A DNA stretch of 64,000 bases from Methylomonas sp. LW13. Its GTDB lineage: Bacteria > Pseudomonadota > Gammaproteobacteria > Methylococcales > Methylomonadaceae. The notes below the pieces were generated by a model. The model saw nothing but the letters and a program-made list of their open reading frames with translations, made no database searches and was not told the origin of the DNA. Within the stretch, counting starts at the first letter, position 1. Every line of letters begins with the position of its first letter. Location of the stretch: positions 3,410,001 through 3,474,000 of the forward strand of contig NZ_CP033381.1 in the NCBI RefSeq assembly GCF_016865255.1. The letters run 5' to 3'. Below, one piece after another: positions 1 through 9,881 of the stretch. The translations under genes were made by a program, and so were the position numbers.

Positions 1-2516
1 TTTTCGCCGACACCCTTAATCGCGCCGATACCATAAACAATCTGACCCTGGTCGTTTACCGTAAAACGAAAGTCGGAAACATTAATGTCCGGCGGGCAAA
101 TCTCCAGCTTCATCTCCCGACATTCGTCGATCAAAACCACCACTTTGTCGGTGTTATCCATATCCGACGACATCACCGCCGCCATGAACGCGGCCGGATA
201 ATGCGCCTTCAACCAGGCGGTCTGATACGCAACCAAAGCGTAAGCCGCCGAATGCGATTTGTTGAAACCGTAGCCGGCAAACTTCTCCATCAGGTCGAAA
301 ACATAAGTCGCGATCGCGGCATCGATCTGGTTCGCTAACGCGCCCGACATAAATTTTTCCCGCTCCTTGGCCATTTCCTCCGGCTTTTTCTTACCCATCG
401 CCCGCCGCAACATATCGGCGCCGCCCAAAGTGTAACTGGCCAATTCCCGGGCAATCTGCATCACCTGTTCCTGATACAGAATAACGCCGTTGGTGGGTTT
501 TAAAATCGGTTCCAGTAATGGATGCGCGTATTCAGCCTTGGCGCCGTGCTTGACGTTGATGTAATCGTCAACCATGCCCGATTCCAAAGGGCCGGGACGG
601 AATAAAGCGACGAGCGCGATAATGTCGTCGAAGCAATCCGGTTTCAGTTTTTTGATCAACTCCTTCATGCCGCGCGACTCCAGCTGAAACACGGCCGTAG
701 TCTGGGCGTTTTTTAATAATTCATAGCTGGGCAGGTCGTCGCGCGGAATCTGGGAAATATCGACCGGCTCTTCACCGCGCTGCGCGCGCTGGCGATTGAT
801 GGTTTGCAGCGCCCAATCGATGATTGTCAAGGTCCGCAACCCCAGGAAGTCGAATTTAACCAAGCCAACCGCTTCGACATCGTCCTTATCAAACTGCGTG
901 ACCAGATTGCCGCCGCCCTGCTCGCAATACAAAGGGCTGAAATCGGTGAGTTTGGTAGGCGAAATCACCACGCCACCGGCGTGCTTACCCGCATTCCGGG
1001 AGATGCCTTCCAGCGAACGCGCCATATCGATCAGCGCTTTAACCTCTTCCTCGGTATCGTACAACGCCTTTAATTCGGCACTGTCTTGCAGAGCCTTATC
1101 CAGGGTCATGCCAATTTCGAATGGAATCAGCTTGGCCAAGCGATCCACAAAACCGTAGGCGTGCCCCATTACCCGCCCTACGTCGCGAATTACCGCCTTA
1201 GCCGCCATCGAGCCGTAGGTGATAATCTGTGATACGTGGTCGCGGCCATAGTGGCGGGCCACGTAATCGATCACCTCGTCGCGGCGTTCCATGCAGAAGT
1301 CGATATCGAAATCCGGCATCGACACCCGCTCAGGATTCAAAAACCGTTCGAACAGCAAATCGAATTCGATCGGATCAAGGTCGGTAATCTTCAACGCATA
1401 CGCCACCAAAGAACCGGCACCCGATCCTCGCCCCGGCCCGACCGGTATCGCATTGTTCTTGGCCCACTGAATAAAGTCGGCAACAATCATGAAATAACCG
1501 GGAAAACCCATTTGGGTGATCACGTTCAGCTCAACTTCCAATCTTTCGTCATAGACTTTGCGGTTTTCCGCGAAGCTGCCCTTGCCTACCGGCGGATACT
1601 GGATTAAACGCTCTTCAAGCCCTTGACGCGAGGCGTGCTTGAAATAGTCGTCCAGCGTCATACCTTCGGGGACTGGAAAATCGGGCAAATAATTTTCGCC
1701 CAGAGTCAGCTCGACATTACAGCGTTTAGCAATTTCCACGCTATTGGCCAATGCCTCCGGAATATCGGCAAACAATTCGGCCATTTCCTCGGCAGTACGC
1801 AGGTATTGCTGAGCTGTGTAATTTTTCGGCCGGCGGCTGTCGTCCAGCACCCGGCCCTGATGGATACAGACCCTCACTTCATGCGCATCGAAATCGTTTT
1901 TACTGATAAAACGCACGTCGTTGGTGGCGACGACCGGCAAATCCAGTTCGGCAGCCAAATCCGCCGCTAATTTAATATAACGCTCTTCGTCCGCTTTGCC
2001 GAGCCGCTGCAATTCCAGATAAAAACTGTCTTCGAACAAATCCCGCCAATATTCGGCACAGCGTTTGGCTTGCTCGGTATTTTCCGCCAACAAAGCCTGA
2101 CCGACGTCACCATCCATCGCTCCCGATAACACGATCAAACCCTCATGATTCTCGGCAATCCAGTCTTTTTGCAGCATCGGTATCCCTTGGTGCTGCCCTT
2201 CCTGGTAGCCTCGGGAAATCAGCTCGGTCAACGTCACATAGCCTTTTTGATTGCGCGCCAACATAGTCAGGCGAAACGGCGAGGCCGGCTCGTCAGGATT
2301 GAAAATCAGCGCATCGGCGCCGATCAATGGTTTGATGCCGGCGCCTTGTGCGGCTTTATAGAATTTAACCAGCGAGAACAAATTGCTTTGTTCGGTAATC
2401 GCGGCGGCCGGCATTTGATACTCAGCCAGTTTCTTCACCAACGGCTTGATTCTGACTATACCGTCAACCAGGGAGAACTCAGTATGAATACGAAGATGAA
2501 CGAAACTCGGCGTCAT
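1..2516 (-). CDS. dnaE: DNA polymerase III alpha subunit, C-terminus cut by window edge
   Basis: This is the catalytic subunit of the replicative polymerase. The visible 838 codons start at the ATG at 2514-2516 ([19 protein letters not shown]), the usual DnaE N-terminus. The PHP domain fills roughly residues 1-270, followed by the polymerase core. The palm motif MPDFDIDFC falls near residue 400, matching the two catalytic aspartates of E. coli DnaE (D401, D403), and the third lies in [11 protein letters not shown] near residue 555. The family is about 1160 aa, so the fingers and tail with the beta-clamp and tau contacts lie outside the left edge. It starts 6 nt after the rnhB stop and has no obvious Shine-Dalgarno sequence, so it is probably translationally coupled to rnhB, as in the lpx-rnhB-dnaE arrangement of other gammaproteobacteria. 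Identification is secure. Confidence 0.97.
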   Translation of the reverse strand, partial: MTPSFVHLRIHTEFSLVDGIVRIKPLVKKLAEYQMPAAAITEQSNLFSLVKFYKAAQGAGIKPLIGADALIFNPDEPASPFRLTMLARNQKGYVTLTELISRGYQEGQHQGIPMLQKDWIAENHEGLIVLSGAMDGDVGQALLAENTEQAKRCAEYWRDLFEDSFYLELQRLGKADEERYIKLAADLAAELDLPVVATNDVRFISKNDFDAHEVRVCIHQGRVLDDSRRPKNYTAQQYLRTAEEMAELFADIPEALANSVEIAKRCNVELTLGENYLPDFPVPEGMTLDDYFKHASRQGLEERLIQYPPVGKGSFAENRKVYDERLEVELNVITQMGFPGYFMIVADFIQWAKNNAIPVGPGRGSGAGSLVAYALKITDLDPIEFDLLFERFLNPERVSMPDFDIDFCMERRDEVIDYVARHYGRDHVSQIITYGSMAAKAVIRDVGRVMGHAYGFVDRLAKLIPFEIGMTLDKALQDSAELKALYDTEEEVKALIDMARSLEGISRNAGKHAGGVVISPTKLTDFSPLYCEQGGGNLVTQFDKDDVEAVGLVKFDFLGLRTLTIIDWALQTINRQRAQRGEEPVDISQIPRDDLPSYELLKNAQTTAVFQLESRGMKELIKKLKPDCFDDIIALVALFRPGPLESGMVDDYINVKHGAKAEYAHPLLEPILKPTNGVILYQEQVMQIARELASYTLGGADMLRRAMGKKKPEEMAKEREKFMSGALANQIDAAIATYVFDLMEKFAGYGFNKSHSAAYALVAYQTAWLKAHYPAAFMAAVMSSDMDNTDKVVVLIDECREMKLEICPPDINVSDFRFTVNDQGQIVYGIGAIKGVGE

Positions 2517-2522
2517 GGCTGT

Positions 2523-3113
2523 TTAAACAAGATACTTTTTAACAGGAGCAAACGATTTTCGATGCTGCGGGCTAATCCCAAGCTGTTGTAAAGCCGTTAA
2601 ATGCTGCTGGGTAGGATAGCCTTTGTGAATAGCAAAAGCATAACCGGGATACAGCCTATCCAGCGTCTGCATTTCCTCATCGCGGGCGACTTTGGCTAAG
2701 ATCGAGGCGGCGGAAATCTCCGCGACCAGCAAATCGCCTTGTACGATAGCTTCTCCCGGTATATCCAATACCGGTAGCCGATTGCCGTCCACCTTGACCC
2801 CATCGGGGCGATAGTCCAATTGCGACACCGCCCGCTGCATCGCCACCATCGTCGCTTGTAAGATGTTGATAGTGTCGATTTCGCTGGCTTCGGCCCGGGC
2901 AACGGCCCAGCACAAGGCATTGCTTTTGATCTGCTCTGCCAGCAGCTTGCGTTTCTTTTCGGTAAGTTTTTTGGAGTCGGTCAAACCCGCGATGGGTCTG
3001 AGTGGATCGAGAATCACCGCAGCGGCAACCACCGGCCCGACTATGCAGCCGCGGCCAACTTCGTCGATACCGGCTATGCGTGGGGGGTTATCGGAGGATA
3101 CCGCGTGTGACAT
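2523..3113 (-). CDS. rnhB: Ribonuclease HII
   Basis: This 196-aa enzyme cleaves RNA in RNA:DNA hybrids and misincorporated ribonucleotides in DNA. The N-terminal motif GIDEVGRG carries the first two catalytic acids. The later acidic residues are in VKVDGNRLP and in KVARDEEM, in the family order. The residue after GRG is Cys where most RNase HII proteins have Pro or a small residue. The length is normal for the family. The gene overlaps the lpxA 3' end by 26 nt and is followed 6 nt later by dnaE, so it belongs to the same transcription unit. The start ATG gives a short leader before the conserved motif, as expected. Confidence 0.96.
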   Translation of the reverse strand: MSHAVSSDNPPRIAGIDEVGRGCIVGPVVAAAVILDPLRPIAGLTDSKKLTEKKRKLLAEQIKSNALCWAVARAEASEIDTINILQATMVAMQRAVSQLDYRPDGVKVDGNRLPVLDIPGEAIVQGDLLVAEISAASILAKVARDEEMQTLDRLYPGYAFAIHKGYPTQQHLTALQQLGISPQHRKSFAPVKKYLV

Positions 3114-3858
3114 TACGTAGAAAGCTGACCATATTGGAAAGTTCGTTACTTTCGCCGGCCATATCTTCCATTTCTTCGATGGCGTCTTCCAGACGCAGAT
3201 TGTTTTTATAGAGGATCTTATAGGCTTTGCGAATCTGCCGAATCACTTCCGGCGGCACGCCGTTACGCTCCATACCCACCGAATTGATCCCGTGCGGGCG
3301 AGTGGGCCTGCCACCGACCATCACATATGGCGGAATGTCTTGAGTGATTGCGCTACCCATCGCCGAAAAGCTGTATTCACCGATTTTGGTAAATTGATGC
3401 ACCAAGGTAAAACCACCCAAAATAGCATGATCACCCAGATGCACATGCCCGGCAATCGAGGCGCCATTCGCCATGATCACATGATCGCCAATTTCGCAAT
3501 CGTGCGCCACGTGGGTGTAAGCCATGAACAAATTATCGCTGCCGATCAACGTCAATCCTCGATCTTGCTGCGTGCCACGGTGCATCGTACAAAATTCGCG
3601 TATTACATTGCGGTCGCCGATTTCCAGACGGGTGATTTCATCGGCGTACTTCTTATCTTGCGGGTCTTCGCCTATCGAGGTGAATTGGTAGATCGTATTA
3701 TCCTTGCCGATGGCGGTAGGACCTTTAATCACCACATGCGGCCCGATCTCTGTACCTGAATCTATCTGCACATCCGGACCAATAACCGAAAACGGACCGA
3801 CTTTAACATCGTCGGCCAATTCGGCATTGATATGCACAACCGCTCTGGGATCTATCAT
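3088..3858 (-). CDS. lpxA: UDP-N-acetylglucosamine acyltransferase LpxA
   Basis: LpxA performs the first step of lipid A synthesis, moving a 3-hydroxyacyl chain from ACP to the 3-OH of UDP-GlcNAc in the cytoplasm. The 256-aa protein is made of left-handed beta-helix hexapeptide repeats over about residues 1-190, followed by the helical C-terminal domain (from about [13 protein letters not shown]). The active-site histidine is in [12 protein letters not shown] near residue 122, and the GGFTLVHQF and [13 protein letters not shown] segments are typical of LpxA rather than LpxD. Its ATG directly follows the fabZ stop, so fabZ and lpxA are coupled. Its end overlaps rnhB. The usual downstream lpxB is not here. 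Confidence 0.97.
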   Translation of the reverse strand: MIDPRAVVHINAELADDVKVGPFSVIGPDVQIDSGTEIGPHVVIKGPTAIGKDNTIYQFTSIGEDPQDKKYADEITRLEIGDRNVIREFCTMHRGTQQDRGLTLIGSDNLFMAYTHVAHDCEIGDHVIMANGASIAGHVHLGDHAILGGFTLVHQFTKIGEYSFSAMGSAITQDIPPYVMVGGRPTRPHGINSVGMERNGVPPEVIRQIRKAYKILYKNNLRLEDAIEEMEDMAGESNELSNMVSFLRNVTRGILR

Positions 3859-4308
3859 TTATGCCTCTGCTGCCACAGCCGCACACATGATTTGCGCACT
3901 GGCGGCCAGTTCACCATCTACTTCCGCACGGCAATCGAAGGACCAGAGGTGACGCTTGTGTTTGATGTAAGTCACTTCCAGGCGCAATTGGTCACCGGGA
4001 ACAACTTGCTTTTTGAAGCGGGCGTTATCGATGCCCGCCAAGTAATAAATCGTGCCTTTGCCCAATTGATCGTTGCTTTGCGACGTCAGTAGCGCAGTAG
4101 CTTGCGCTAGGGCTTCCATGATCAACACACCAGGCATAATAGGTTGACTCGGAAAATGGCCTTGAAAAAACGGCTCGTTAAAGGTCACGTTTTTCACAGC
4201 CAGCAAACGCACGCCCGGCTCGCAGTCTAGTACCCTGTCTACCAGCAAGAAAGGATAGCGATGTGGCAAGAGTTCCTGAATTTGTAAAATATCGAGTGTG
4301 CCGGCCAT
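3859..4308 (-). CDS. fabZ: 3-hydroxyacyl-ACP dehydratase FabZ
   Basis: FabZ dehydrates 3-hydroxyacyl-ACP to trans-2-enoyl-ACP in fatty acid elongation and competes with LpxA/LpxD for 3-hydroxyacyl-ACP. The 149-aa hot-dog protein has the catalytic His in [14 protein letters not shown] and the catalytic Glu in [11 protein letters not shown]. It abuts lpxA with no spacer. In E. coli lpxD sits between skp and fabZ. Here the space to skp is about 105 bp and contains only a small hairpin and no reading frame. Confidence 0.97.
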   Translation of the reverse strand: MAGTLDILQIQELLPHRYPFLLVDRVLDCEPGVRLLAVKNVTFNEPFFQGHFPSQPIMPGVLIMEALAQATALLTSQSNDQLGKGTIYYLAGIDNARFKKQVVPGDQLRLEVTYIKHKRHLWSFDCRAEVDGELAASAQIMCAAVAAEA

Positions 4309-4379
4309 GAGTTATCTGTGCGAAATGAGGGGAAGCGGGAAGTTCGCTTAGACCAGGAACTCCCCAACTTAAGTGCTGC

Positions 4380-4402
4380 ATGCTCCCTCAATCAGGAAGC
4401 AT
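4380..4402 (-). other. Small hairpin between skp and fabZ
   Basis: Arms 4380-4387 and 4395-4402 pair over 8 bp (one G-U when transcribed from the minus strand) around a 7-nt loop. No T-run follows on the minus strand, so it does not look like an efficient intrinsic terminator. It could act as an mRNA processing or attenuation hairpin between skp and fabZ, in the position where lpxD is found in enterics. Confidence 0.35.
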
Positions 4403-4413
4403 CGGGGAAAATC

Positions 4414-4914
4414 TTACTGCGACAAGTTTTCCAGTTTTTGCTGAACGCGGCTGGTAACATCAATTTGATCGTTGGCGTAAATAACACCGTCGGTCAGCAA
4501 CAGATCAAAAGACTCTTCTTTGGCTAACGCTCTTACTGCTTCTACGATGCGTTTTTGCAGATTGCCCAACTCTTCGTTTCTACGCATGTTGAAATCTTCG
4601 CTGAACTCTTGTTGTGCACGAGCCGCGTCGCGTTTTTTGTCCAGAATGTCTTTTTCGATTCTATGACGCTCTTCTTCGCCCATTACCGCAGTGTCTCGGC
4701 CCAACTTTTCTTCCAGCGATTTAATCTCTTTTTGCTGAGAAACCAGCGCTTTGTCTCTTGGTGAAAATTCAGTTTCCAAGCGCGTTTTTGCTTTGGCGGC
4801 TTGTGGCGCTTTTTCCAGAACCTTCGCCACATTGACAAAACCGATTTTCAGCTCTGCGTGACTCACGCCAGCAAAAATCATCAGCATTAGAAACAAAGAA
4901 ATTCTATTTTTCAT
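4414..4914 (-). CDS. skp: Periplasmic chaperone Skp/OmpH
   Basis: Skp holds unfolded outer-membrane proteins in the periplasm on their way to BamA. The protein is 166 aa from the chosen start (MKNRISLFLMLM), with a signal peptide ending near SHA-EL, then a Lys/Glu/Arg-rich coiled-coil body. The C-terminal part (SFDLLLTDGVIYANDQIDVT) matches the OmpH family core. An ATG four codons upstream directly abuts a GGAG, so it is less likely to be used. The GGAG is 12 nt from the chosen ATG. It lies 83 bp after bamA, with a possible promoter in the gap. Confidence 0.94.
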   Translation of the reverse strand: MKNRISLFLMLMIFAGVSHAELKIGFVNVAKVLEKAPQAAKAKTRLETEFSPRDKALVSQQKEIKSLEEKLGRDTAVMGEEERHRIEKDILDKKRDAARAQQEFSEDFNMRRNEELGNLQKRIVEAVRALAKEESFDLLLTDGVIYANDQIDVTSRVQQKLENLSQ

Positions 4915-4968
4915 GGTCAAAACCATCTCCGGTTAATTTTTTTGAGTTTAAGACAGAACGCAAAAGCG

Positions 4969-4974
4969 ATTATA
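4969..4974 (-). promoter_or_regulatory. Possible -10 box upstream of skp
   Basis: The minus strand reads a perfect TATAAT here, about 55 nt before the skp ATG. The hexamer 17 nt further upstream (TTTAGT) is a poor -35. It could give skp-fabZ-lpxA expression independent of bamA. Support is limited to one good hexamer in an AT-rich gap. Confidence 0.35.
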
Positions 4975-4997
4975 GGGCAAAACAGGCTCAAACTAAA

Positions 4998-7346
4998 CTA
5001 AAATCCCGAGCCGAAGGTGAACTGGAAGGCTTGAGTTCTGTCGGTACTTTCCGAATTCAGGGGCTGGGCAACACTCACTGCCAAGGCACCAAACGGCGAC
5101 AACCATTCCCCAGACAAGCCCACCGAATAACGGAAATACTTGCGCAAATCGCCGGTACTAAGTCCGGGCGCCAGCGTGCCGGCGTCAACAAATGAGCCAA
5201 TTCTCACCGATTTCATATCGCTTAAGAACGGCACAGGGAAAAACAGCTCGGCCTTGCCAATCAGCTTGGTGGAGCCCCCGATGGGTCGATTGTAGGTATT
5301 GGCGGTATTGATTTCGTTTTGGTCAATGACACCCAAGGTATTTTGCATAAAACCGCGAACGTCACCGGTACCACCGGCAAAATAGTTTTCAAAAAACGGC
5401 AAGCCGGAACTACCACCGTAGCTACCGCCATGCGCCACCTCACCTAACAAGCGGAAGGTAAAGTCGTTGGACAAGGGAAAATAATGCTGATGTTTATAGC
5501 CGACTTTGAAATATTCCAAATCACTACCGGGTACGGTTATCAATCCGGACAGTCTTTGCTGACCACCGCTATGAGCGAAGGTGGCTCTATCTAAGGTATC
5601 GTGAGTCCAACCGACGGAAGTTGACAGCGTATCAAAGCTTTTCGACCGGATTGCAGAAATGTCGTCGCCCTTTTTAAACCCTAGGAATTTTAGAATCGTG
5701 TCCGAAGACAAGGTGGTGTTTTCGATCTCGGTGCGCTTTAGATCAATATCAAAACCGATTCTGTCGAACTCGTTCAACGGGATACCAAAGTTGATACCGG
5801 CGTTTGTAATGGTTGTATTGTAAGCCGCCAAGTTAGCCGCGTAGGCATTTCGAGAGGTGTAACCCAGGTTGTAGCCCATCGCCACGCCATCCAGCGTGTA
5901 ATAAGGATCTGAAAAGCCCAGGTTGTAACGTGTCAAAATACTACTGTTGTTGAACGCGAAATCCACCCGCTTACCGGTACCGAAGATATTGTCTTGCGAC
6001 ACGTTGGCGTTAAAGATAATTCCTTGCACCTGGGAGTAACCGACACCGGCCTGCAAGTTACCGGAGGCTTTCTCCTTGATCGTGTAATTAACGTCGATCT
6101 GATCGGCCGAACCGACCACAGGCGGCGTTTCCACACCCACTTCCTCAAAATAACCCAATCTATCCAGACGGGTCTTGGTCCGTTCAATCTTGCTGCTGGC
6201 CGCCCAACTGGACTCCATTTGCCGGGCTTCCCGGCGAATCACTTCGTCACGGGTCTTGGTGTTACCTTTGACGTTGATGCGCCGCACATACACACGCTTG
6301 CCAGGATCAACAAAAAAGGTCATCGCCACGGTCTTTTGCTGCTCGTTAATCTCCGGCACCATATTCACGTTGGCAAAGGTATAGCCTTCGTCACCCAGGC
6401 GATCCGAAATGGATTTGGAGGTTTCCGTGGCGTTTTTCCGGGAGAATATCTCACCCGGTCCGACTTTAACCAACTTGATCAACTCTTCAGGCGGCACGAT
6501 CAATTCACCGGACAATTTGACCTTTTCCAAGGTGTACACGTCGCCTTCCTTGACGTTGATGGTGATGTAAATTTCCTTCTTATCGGCCGTAATATCAACC
6601 TGAGTGGATTCAATGGAGAAATTGATATAACCGCGATCAAGATAAAATGAACGCAGCTTTTCCAAATCAGCAGACAGCTTTTGTTTGGAATATTGGTCGT
6701 CTTTGGAATAAAAAGACAGGAAGTTGGTGGTGCTTAATTCAAACTCTTTCCGCAACACATCGTTAGCAAAGGATTTGCTGCCGACGATATTGATTTGCTT
6801 GATCTTGGCAACCCGGCCCTCGGAAATATCGATATGAATGCCGACCCGGTTGCGCGTCAATTCCGAAACTTCGGTTTTAATTTTCAGGCCGTATTTACCA
6901 TGGCTGAAATATTGTCGGCGTAGCTCTTGTTCGACCTTGTCCAGGATTTGCTTGTTGTAAACCTTGCCTTCCGCCAAGCCGATTTTTTTCAAGGCTTCGG
7001 TTAAATCTTCCTTTTTAATGTCTTTGTTGCCTTCGATAACCACTTTCGCTACCGAAGGCCGCTCGACCACATTCACCACCAGCGTGCCGCCATCGCGTTC
7101 CAGCGATATATCCTTGAAAAATCCGGTATTGAATAAAGCCCTGATCGCCGCGGCTTGCTTGTCTTCGGAAAAGGTTTCGCCAACATTAACCGGCAAATAG
7201 TTGTAGACGGTACCGGCGGAAATTCTTTGTAAGCCCTTGACCTGAATATCCTCAACTACAAAGCTGCTTGCATGAGCGGCCTTGCCGGACAGCATACTCA
7301 GCAACAGTATTTGTAATAGTGGGTTTTTCTTCACGCAGTCAACCAT
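4998..7346 (-). CDS. bamA: Outer-membrane protein assembly factor BamA
   Basis: BamA is the core of the BAM complex that folds and inserts beta-barrel proteins into the outer membrane. The 782-aa precursor begins with a signal peptide (cleavage near GKAAHA-SSF) and has about five POTRA repeats over residues 25-420 (the first begins VVEDIQVKGLQRIS). A 16-strand barrel follows, with the conserved lid motif in GTGDVRGFMQN. It ends in a C-terminal FGSGF with terminal Phe, the outer-membrane beta-signal. rseP, which usually precedes bamA, is absent. Instead a sulfide-dehydrogenase-like pair lies upstream after an AT-rich 190-bp gap that presumably holds the promoter. Confidence 0.97.
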   Translation of the reverse strand: MVDCVKKNPLLQILLLSMLSGKAAHASSFVVEDIQVKGLQRISAGTVYNYLPVNVGETFSEDKQAAAIRALFNTGFFKDISLERDGGTLVVNVVERPSVAKVVIEGNKDIKKEDLTEALKKIGLAEGKVYNKQILDKVEQELRRQYFSHGKYGLKIKTEVSELTRNRVGIHIDISEGRVAKIKQINIVGSKSFANDVLRKEFELSTTNFLSFYSKDDQYSKQKLSADLEKLRSFYLDRGYINFSIESTQVDITADKKEIYITINVKEGDVYTLEKVKLSGELIVPPEELIKLVKVGPGEIFSRKNATETSKSISDRLGDEGYTFANVNMVPEINEQQKTVAMTFFVDPGKRVYVRRINVKGNTKTRDEVIRREARQMESSWAASSKIERTKTRLDRLGYFEEVGVETPPVVGSADQIDVNYTIKEKASGNLQAGVGYSQVQGIIFNANVSQDNIFGTGKRVDFAFNNSSILTRYNLGFSDPYYTLDGVAMGYNLGYTSRNAYAANLAAYNTTITNAGINFGIPLNEFDRIGFDIDLKRTEIENTTLSSDTILKFLGFKKGDDISAIRSKSFDTLSTSVGWTHDTLDRATFAHSGGQQRLSGLITVPGSDLEYFKVGYKHQHYFPLSNDFTFRLLGEVAHGGSYGGSSGLPFFENYFAGGTGDVRGFMQNTLGVIDQNEINTANTYNRPIGGSTKLIGKAELFFPVPFLSDMKSVRIGSFVDAGTLAPGLSTGDLRKYFRYSVGLSGEWLSPFGALAVSVAQPLNSESTDRTQAFQFTFGSGF

Positions 7347-7537
7347 GGAAAATGAACAGGCGCGATTGTAACACGCTGTTTTCGGATTCCCGCGCCTTCA
7401 ATGGTAAATACTCGTAAATACTGGCCGAAAAATTGCTTTCTTATTCAGTTTCAATTGCAAGGAAAAACAATTCAAAAAAAATTACAAAAATCCAATGCAA
7501 GCTATTGAAATAAAATATTTTTGATCAAAACATCAAG

Positions 7538-8836
7538 TCAACCAAACGTATCGGCAATCAAGTTCCGATAAACGGCTCGCGTGTAATCCGCTTCCGCAGC
7601 GGCAACTTGGGCATCGGCTCGCGCACTTACTCCACCGGCGCCTTTCACCGGCGCAATCGCATCGGCTGCATCCAGTTTGTAAACACCGGCCACGGAGATA
7701 CCGTGGTCAGGCGCGATCAGGCTATAGCAGGTATTCAGCCAATGTGCTTCGGGGACGGGGGTCTGATTAAGCAAGCTCGTCACCGCCAGCGCACACGCTT
7801 TAGCTTCGGAATTAGCGGCAAAAGCAGACTTAGGGATAGGCGCATAATGCGCAGCGTCGCCAATGACATGGATAAAGTCGTCAAATAACGATTGGCCGGT
7901 CAGCGGCCGAACCGGACACCAACCGGTGCTATCGGCCAAGCCCTGCTGCAAAGCGATATACGCAGCCGTTTGCGGCGGAATGATGTTCAACACGTCGCCC
8001 CGGAATCGGTCGCCGAATTCGCTAGTCAGCACCCTATTCGGCTTATCCAGTTCAAGTAAAGGATTATCTGCCAAGCTATGCCACTCGATCAGGCTATTGG
8101 CGGTGCCGTAACCGTAATGCTTGGTCCAGCCGGCTTCGAATAGAGCCTGTTTGGAAAAGCTGCGTTTGGCATCGAGGATGAGTATTTTCGAACGCGGTTT
8201 ATGCTGTTTCAGCCAATACGCCATCATACTGGCCCGCTCGTAAGGGCCGGGCGGACATCGATAAGGATCGGCAGGCACCGCTAGCAACACTACCCCACCG
8301 TCCGGCATGGCTTGCAGTTGCCGCGCCAGCATTAAGGTCTGCGGACCGGCCTGCCAAGCATGCGGAAATTGCTCCGCGGCGGCCTGATCGTAACCAGCCA
8401 TCGCATCCCAGCGAAAATCGATGCCAGGCGACATGATTAACCTGTCATAGCTCACACTCTGCCCGCCGGCCAATCGCAATCGCCGTTGCCCAGCATCTAA
8501 ACTGCTGACGCGATCAATTAACAGTTTGATTCCATATTTGTCTTGCAAAGCCTGGTAATCGACCGTCAACTGGTCGAGGCCCGCCAAACCGGCAAACAGC
8601 CAATTACTGCCGGGGCAAGTGATATATTTGGCTTTAGGTTCGATCAGCGTGACTTGAATATTCGCATCCAGCAAGCGCAGATATTTCGCCGCCGTCGCAC
8701 CGCCAAAGCCACCACCGACCACTACGACATGCGCTTTGGCACCCGAAAAGAACGGCAATCCGCCACAACCGCTAAGAACACCAGCCCCAACTCCGGCAAA
8801 GCCTTGTAAAAAACGTCTGCGGGATAATCCGGTCAT
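7538..8836 (-). CDS. Flavocytochrome c sulfide dehydrogenase-like flavoprotein subunit
   Basis: This 432-aa FAD-dependent oxidoreductase has a twin-arginine signal (SRRRFLQG, residues 5-12) with a Cys soon after, predicting export of the folded flavoprotein. The dinucleotide fold follows (VVVGGGFGG, residues 38-46). Three cysteines fit FccB: C74 in TCPGSNW, where FccB attaches FAD covalently, and C194 (RCPPGPYER) and C307 (GWCPV), which match the redox-active disulfide pair. In the family the enzyme oxidises sulfide to sulfur or polysulfide and passes electrons to its cytochrome. Its ATG overlaps the cytochrome stop (TAATG), so the two are coupled subunits. Substrate is inferred from the family, and a related thiol or polysulfide role is possible. 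Confidence 0.85.
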   Translation of the reverse strand: MTGLSRRRFLQGFAGVGAGVLSGCGGLPFFSGAKAHVVVVGGGFGGATAAKYLRLLDANIQVTLIEPKAKYITCPGSNWLFAGLAGLDQLTVDYQALQDKYGIKLLIDRVSSLDAGQRRLRLAGGQSVSYDRLIMSPGIDFRWDAMAGYDQAAAEQFPHAWQAGPQTLMLARQLQAMPDGGVVLLAVPADPYRCPPGPYERASMMAYWLKQHKPRSKILILDAKRSFSKQALFEAGWTKHYGYGTANSLIEWHSLADNPLLELDKPNRVLTSEFGDRFRGDVLNIIPPQTAAYIALQQGLADSTGWCPVRPLTGQSLFDDFIHVIGDAAHYAPIPKSAFAANSEAKACALAVTSLLNQTPVPEAHWLNTCYSLIAPDHGISVAGVYKLDAADAIAPVKGAGGVSARADAQVAAAEADYTRAVYRNLIADTFG

Positions 8837-9132
8837 TAATGGCGACTCAAATACTCGGCAACCGCCGCCAGCTCGGTGTCGCTGTAACCTTTAGCCAAAC
8901 GCGGCATCAATGTGGCCGGCCTTTTGTCGTATTTAAAATCCAGCAAGGCCTGCTGGATCTGCTGAGCGGATAAATTTTTTAGCGAAGGGATTGAGCTTTG
9001 GGCATCTAAGTTTGAATCGGTGTGACAATTCCAGCAATTAAAGGCCATTGCTCTCGCATCGATTTCAGCATAAGCCATCGAGCTCAATGCGCTGGCAAGC
9101 AACGCCGCCGAAACATAGCCCATGCGCTTCAT
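8836..9132 (-). CDS. Monohaem cytochrome c, FccA-like partner
   Basis: This is a 98-aa exported class I cytochrome c. A signal peptide covers residues 1-22 (cleavage near AYA-EI), the haem motif is CWNCH at residues 33-37, and the probable axial Met is M76 in ATLMPRLAKG. FccA-type cytochromes pair with the sulfide-dehydrogenase flavoprotein, encoded immediately downstream with a 1-nt overlap. I chose the ATG at 9130-9132 because it gives a clean signal peptide. Longer forms would read through the rlmB 3' end. It starts 5 nt after the rlmB stop, so it is probably in the rnr-rlmB transcript. Confidence 0.86.
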   Translation of the reverse strand: MKRMGYVSAALLASALSSMAYAEIDARAMAFNCWNCHTDSNLDAQSSIPSLKNLSAQQIQQALLDFKYDKRPATLMPRLAKGYSDTELAAVAEYLSRH

Positions 9133-9137
9133 GCCGC

Positions 9138-9881
9138 TTAAGCAAGCAGTTTCTGCCGAAACACTTCGTACAACAATACGCCAGCAGCCACCGATACGTT
9201 CAGGCTTTCCACCTGTCCAGCCATAGGAATTTTCACCAGAAAATCGCAATGCTGACGGGTCAGATGGCGCATGCCAGTACCTTCCGTACCCATCACCACC
9301 GCCAAAGGCATATCGAGTTCCATCTGAAACACAGTTTGTTCAGCTTCGCCGGCCGCGCCCATGATCCAGATATTCTGCTCTTTCAACCAGCGCAGAACTC
9401 TGGCCAGATTGGTGACCTGATACACCGGCACCGTTTCCGCTGCACCGCTGGCTACTTTACAAACCGTCGGCGTGATACCGGCGGCATTGTCTTTAGTGAC
9501 GATCACGCCATGCGCACCCACGGCATCCGCGGTACGCAGACAAGCGCCGAGATTGTGCGGATCTTGCACTTGATCCAGCACCAGATAAAACGGCGTCTGG
9601 GTTAGCGCTTCAACATCTTGTTTGAGCTGGTCTTCGCTGCGCATCGCCGGCAATTCCACGGCCACCACAATCCCTTGATGATTTTTGCCGTCGGCCATCT
9701 TTTCCAGCTTTTTACGCTCGGTTTTTTCCGGATTGATTCCCAGCTTGACGAGATCGTCTATCACTTGCTTCAGGCGCACATCCTGGCGTTGACTATCCAC
9801 CCAGGCTCGGCGAATTTTCTGCGGTGAATAATCCAGCGCGGCTTGCACCGCGTGAATACCAAACAATTGGGTTAAATTCAT
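9138..9881 (-). CDS. rlmB: 23S rRNA (guanosine-2'-O-)-methyltransferase RlmB
   Basis: RlmB methylates the 2'-hydroxyl of G2251 in the peptidyl-transferase loop of 23S rRNA using SAM. The 247-aa protein has an N-terminal substrate-binding domain (FGIHAVQAAL) and a C-terminal SPOUT knot with the three motifs in order: DPHNLGACLRTAD, VMGTEGTGM and SLNVSVAAGV. The start overlaps the rnr stop (ATGA), the classical rnr-rlmB pairing. The cytochrome gene follows 5 nt after its stop. Confidence 0.96.
   Translation of the reverse strand: MNLTQLFGIHAVQAALDYSPQKIRRAWVDSQRQDVRLKQVIDDLVKLGINPEKTERKKLEKMADGKNHQGIVVAVELPAMRSEDQLKQDVEALTQTPFYLVLDQVQDPHNLGACLRTADAVGAHGVIVTKDNAAGITPTVCKVASGAAETVPVYQVTNLARVLRWLKEQNIWIMGAAGEAEQTVFQMELDMPLAVVMGTEGTGMRHLTRQHCDFLVKIPMAGQVESLNVSVAAGVLLYEVFRQKLLA

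Noticed and set aside
5994-6650. 218-codon antisense frame inside bamA
   Set aside because: Shadow of the BamA POTRA and barrel coding sequence. No start context or family likeness.
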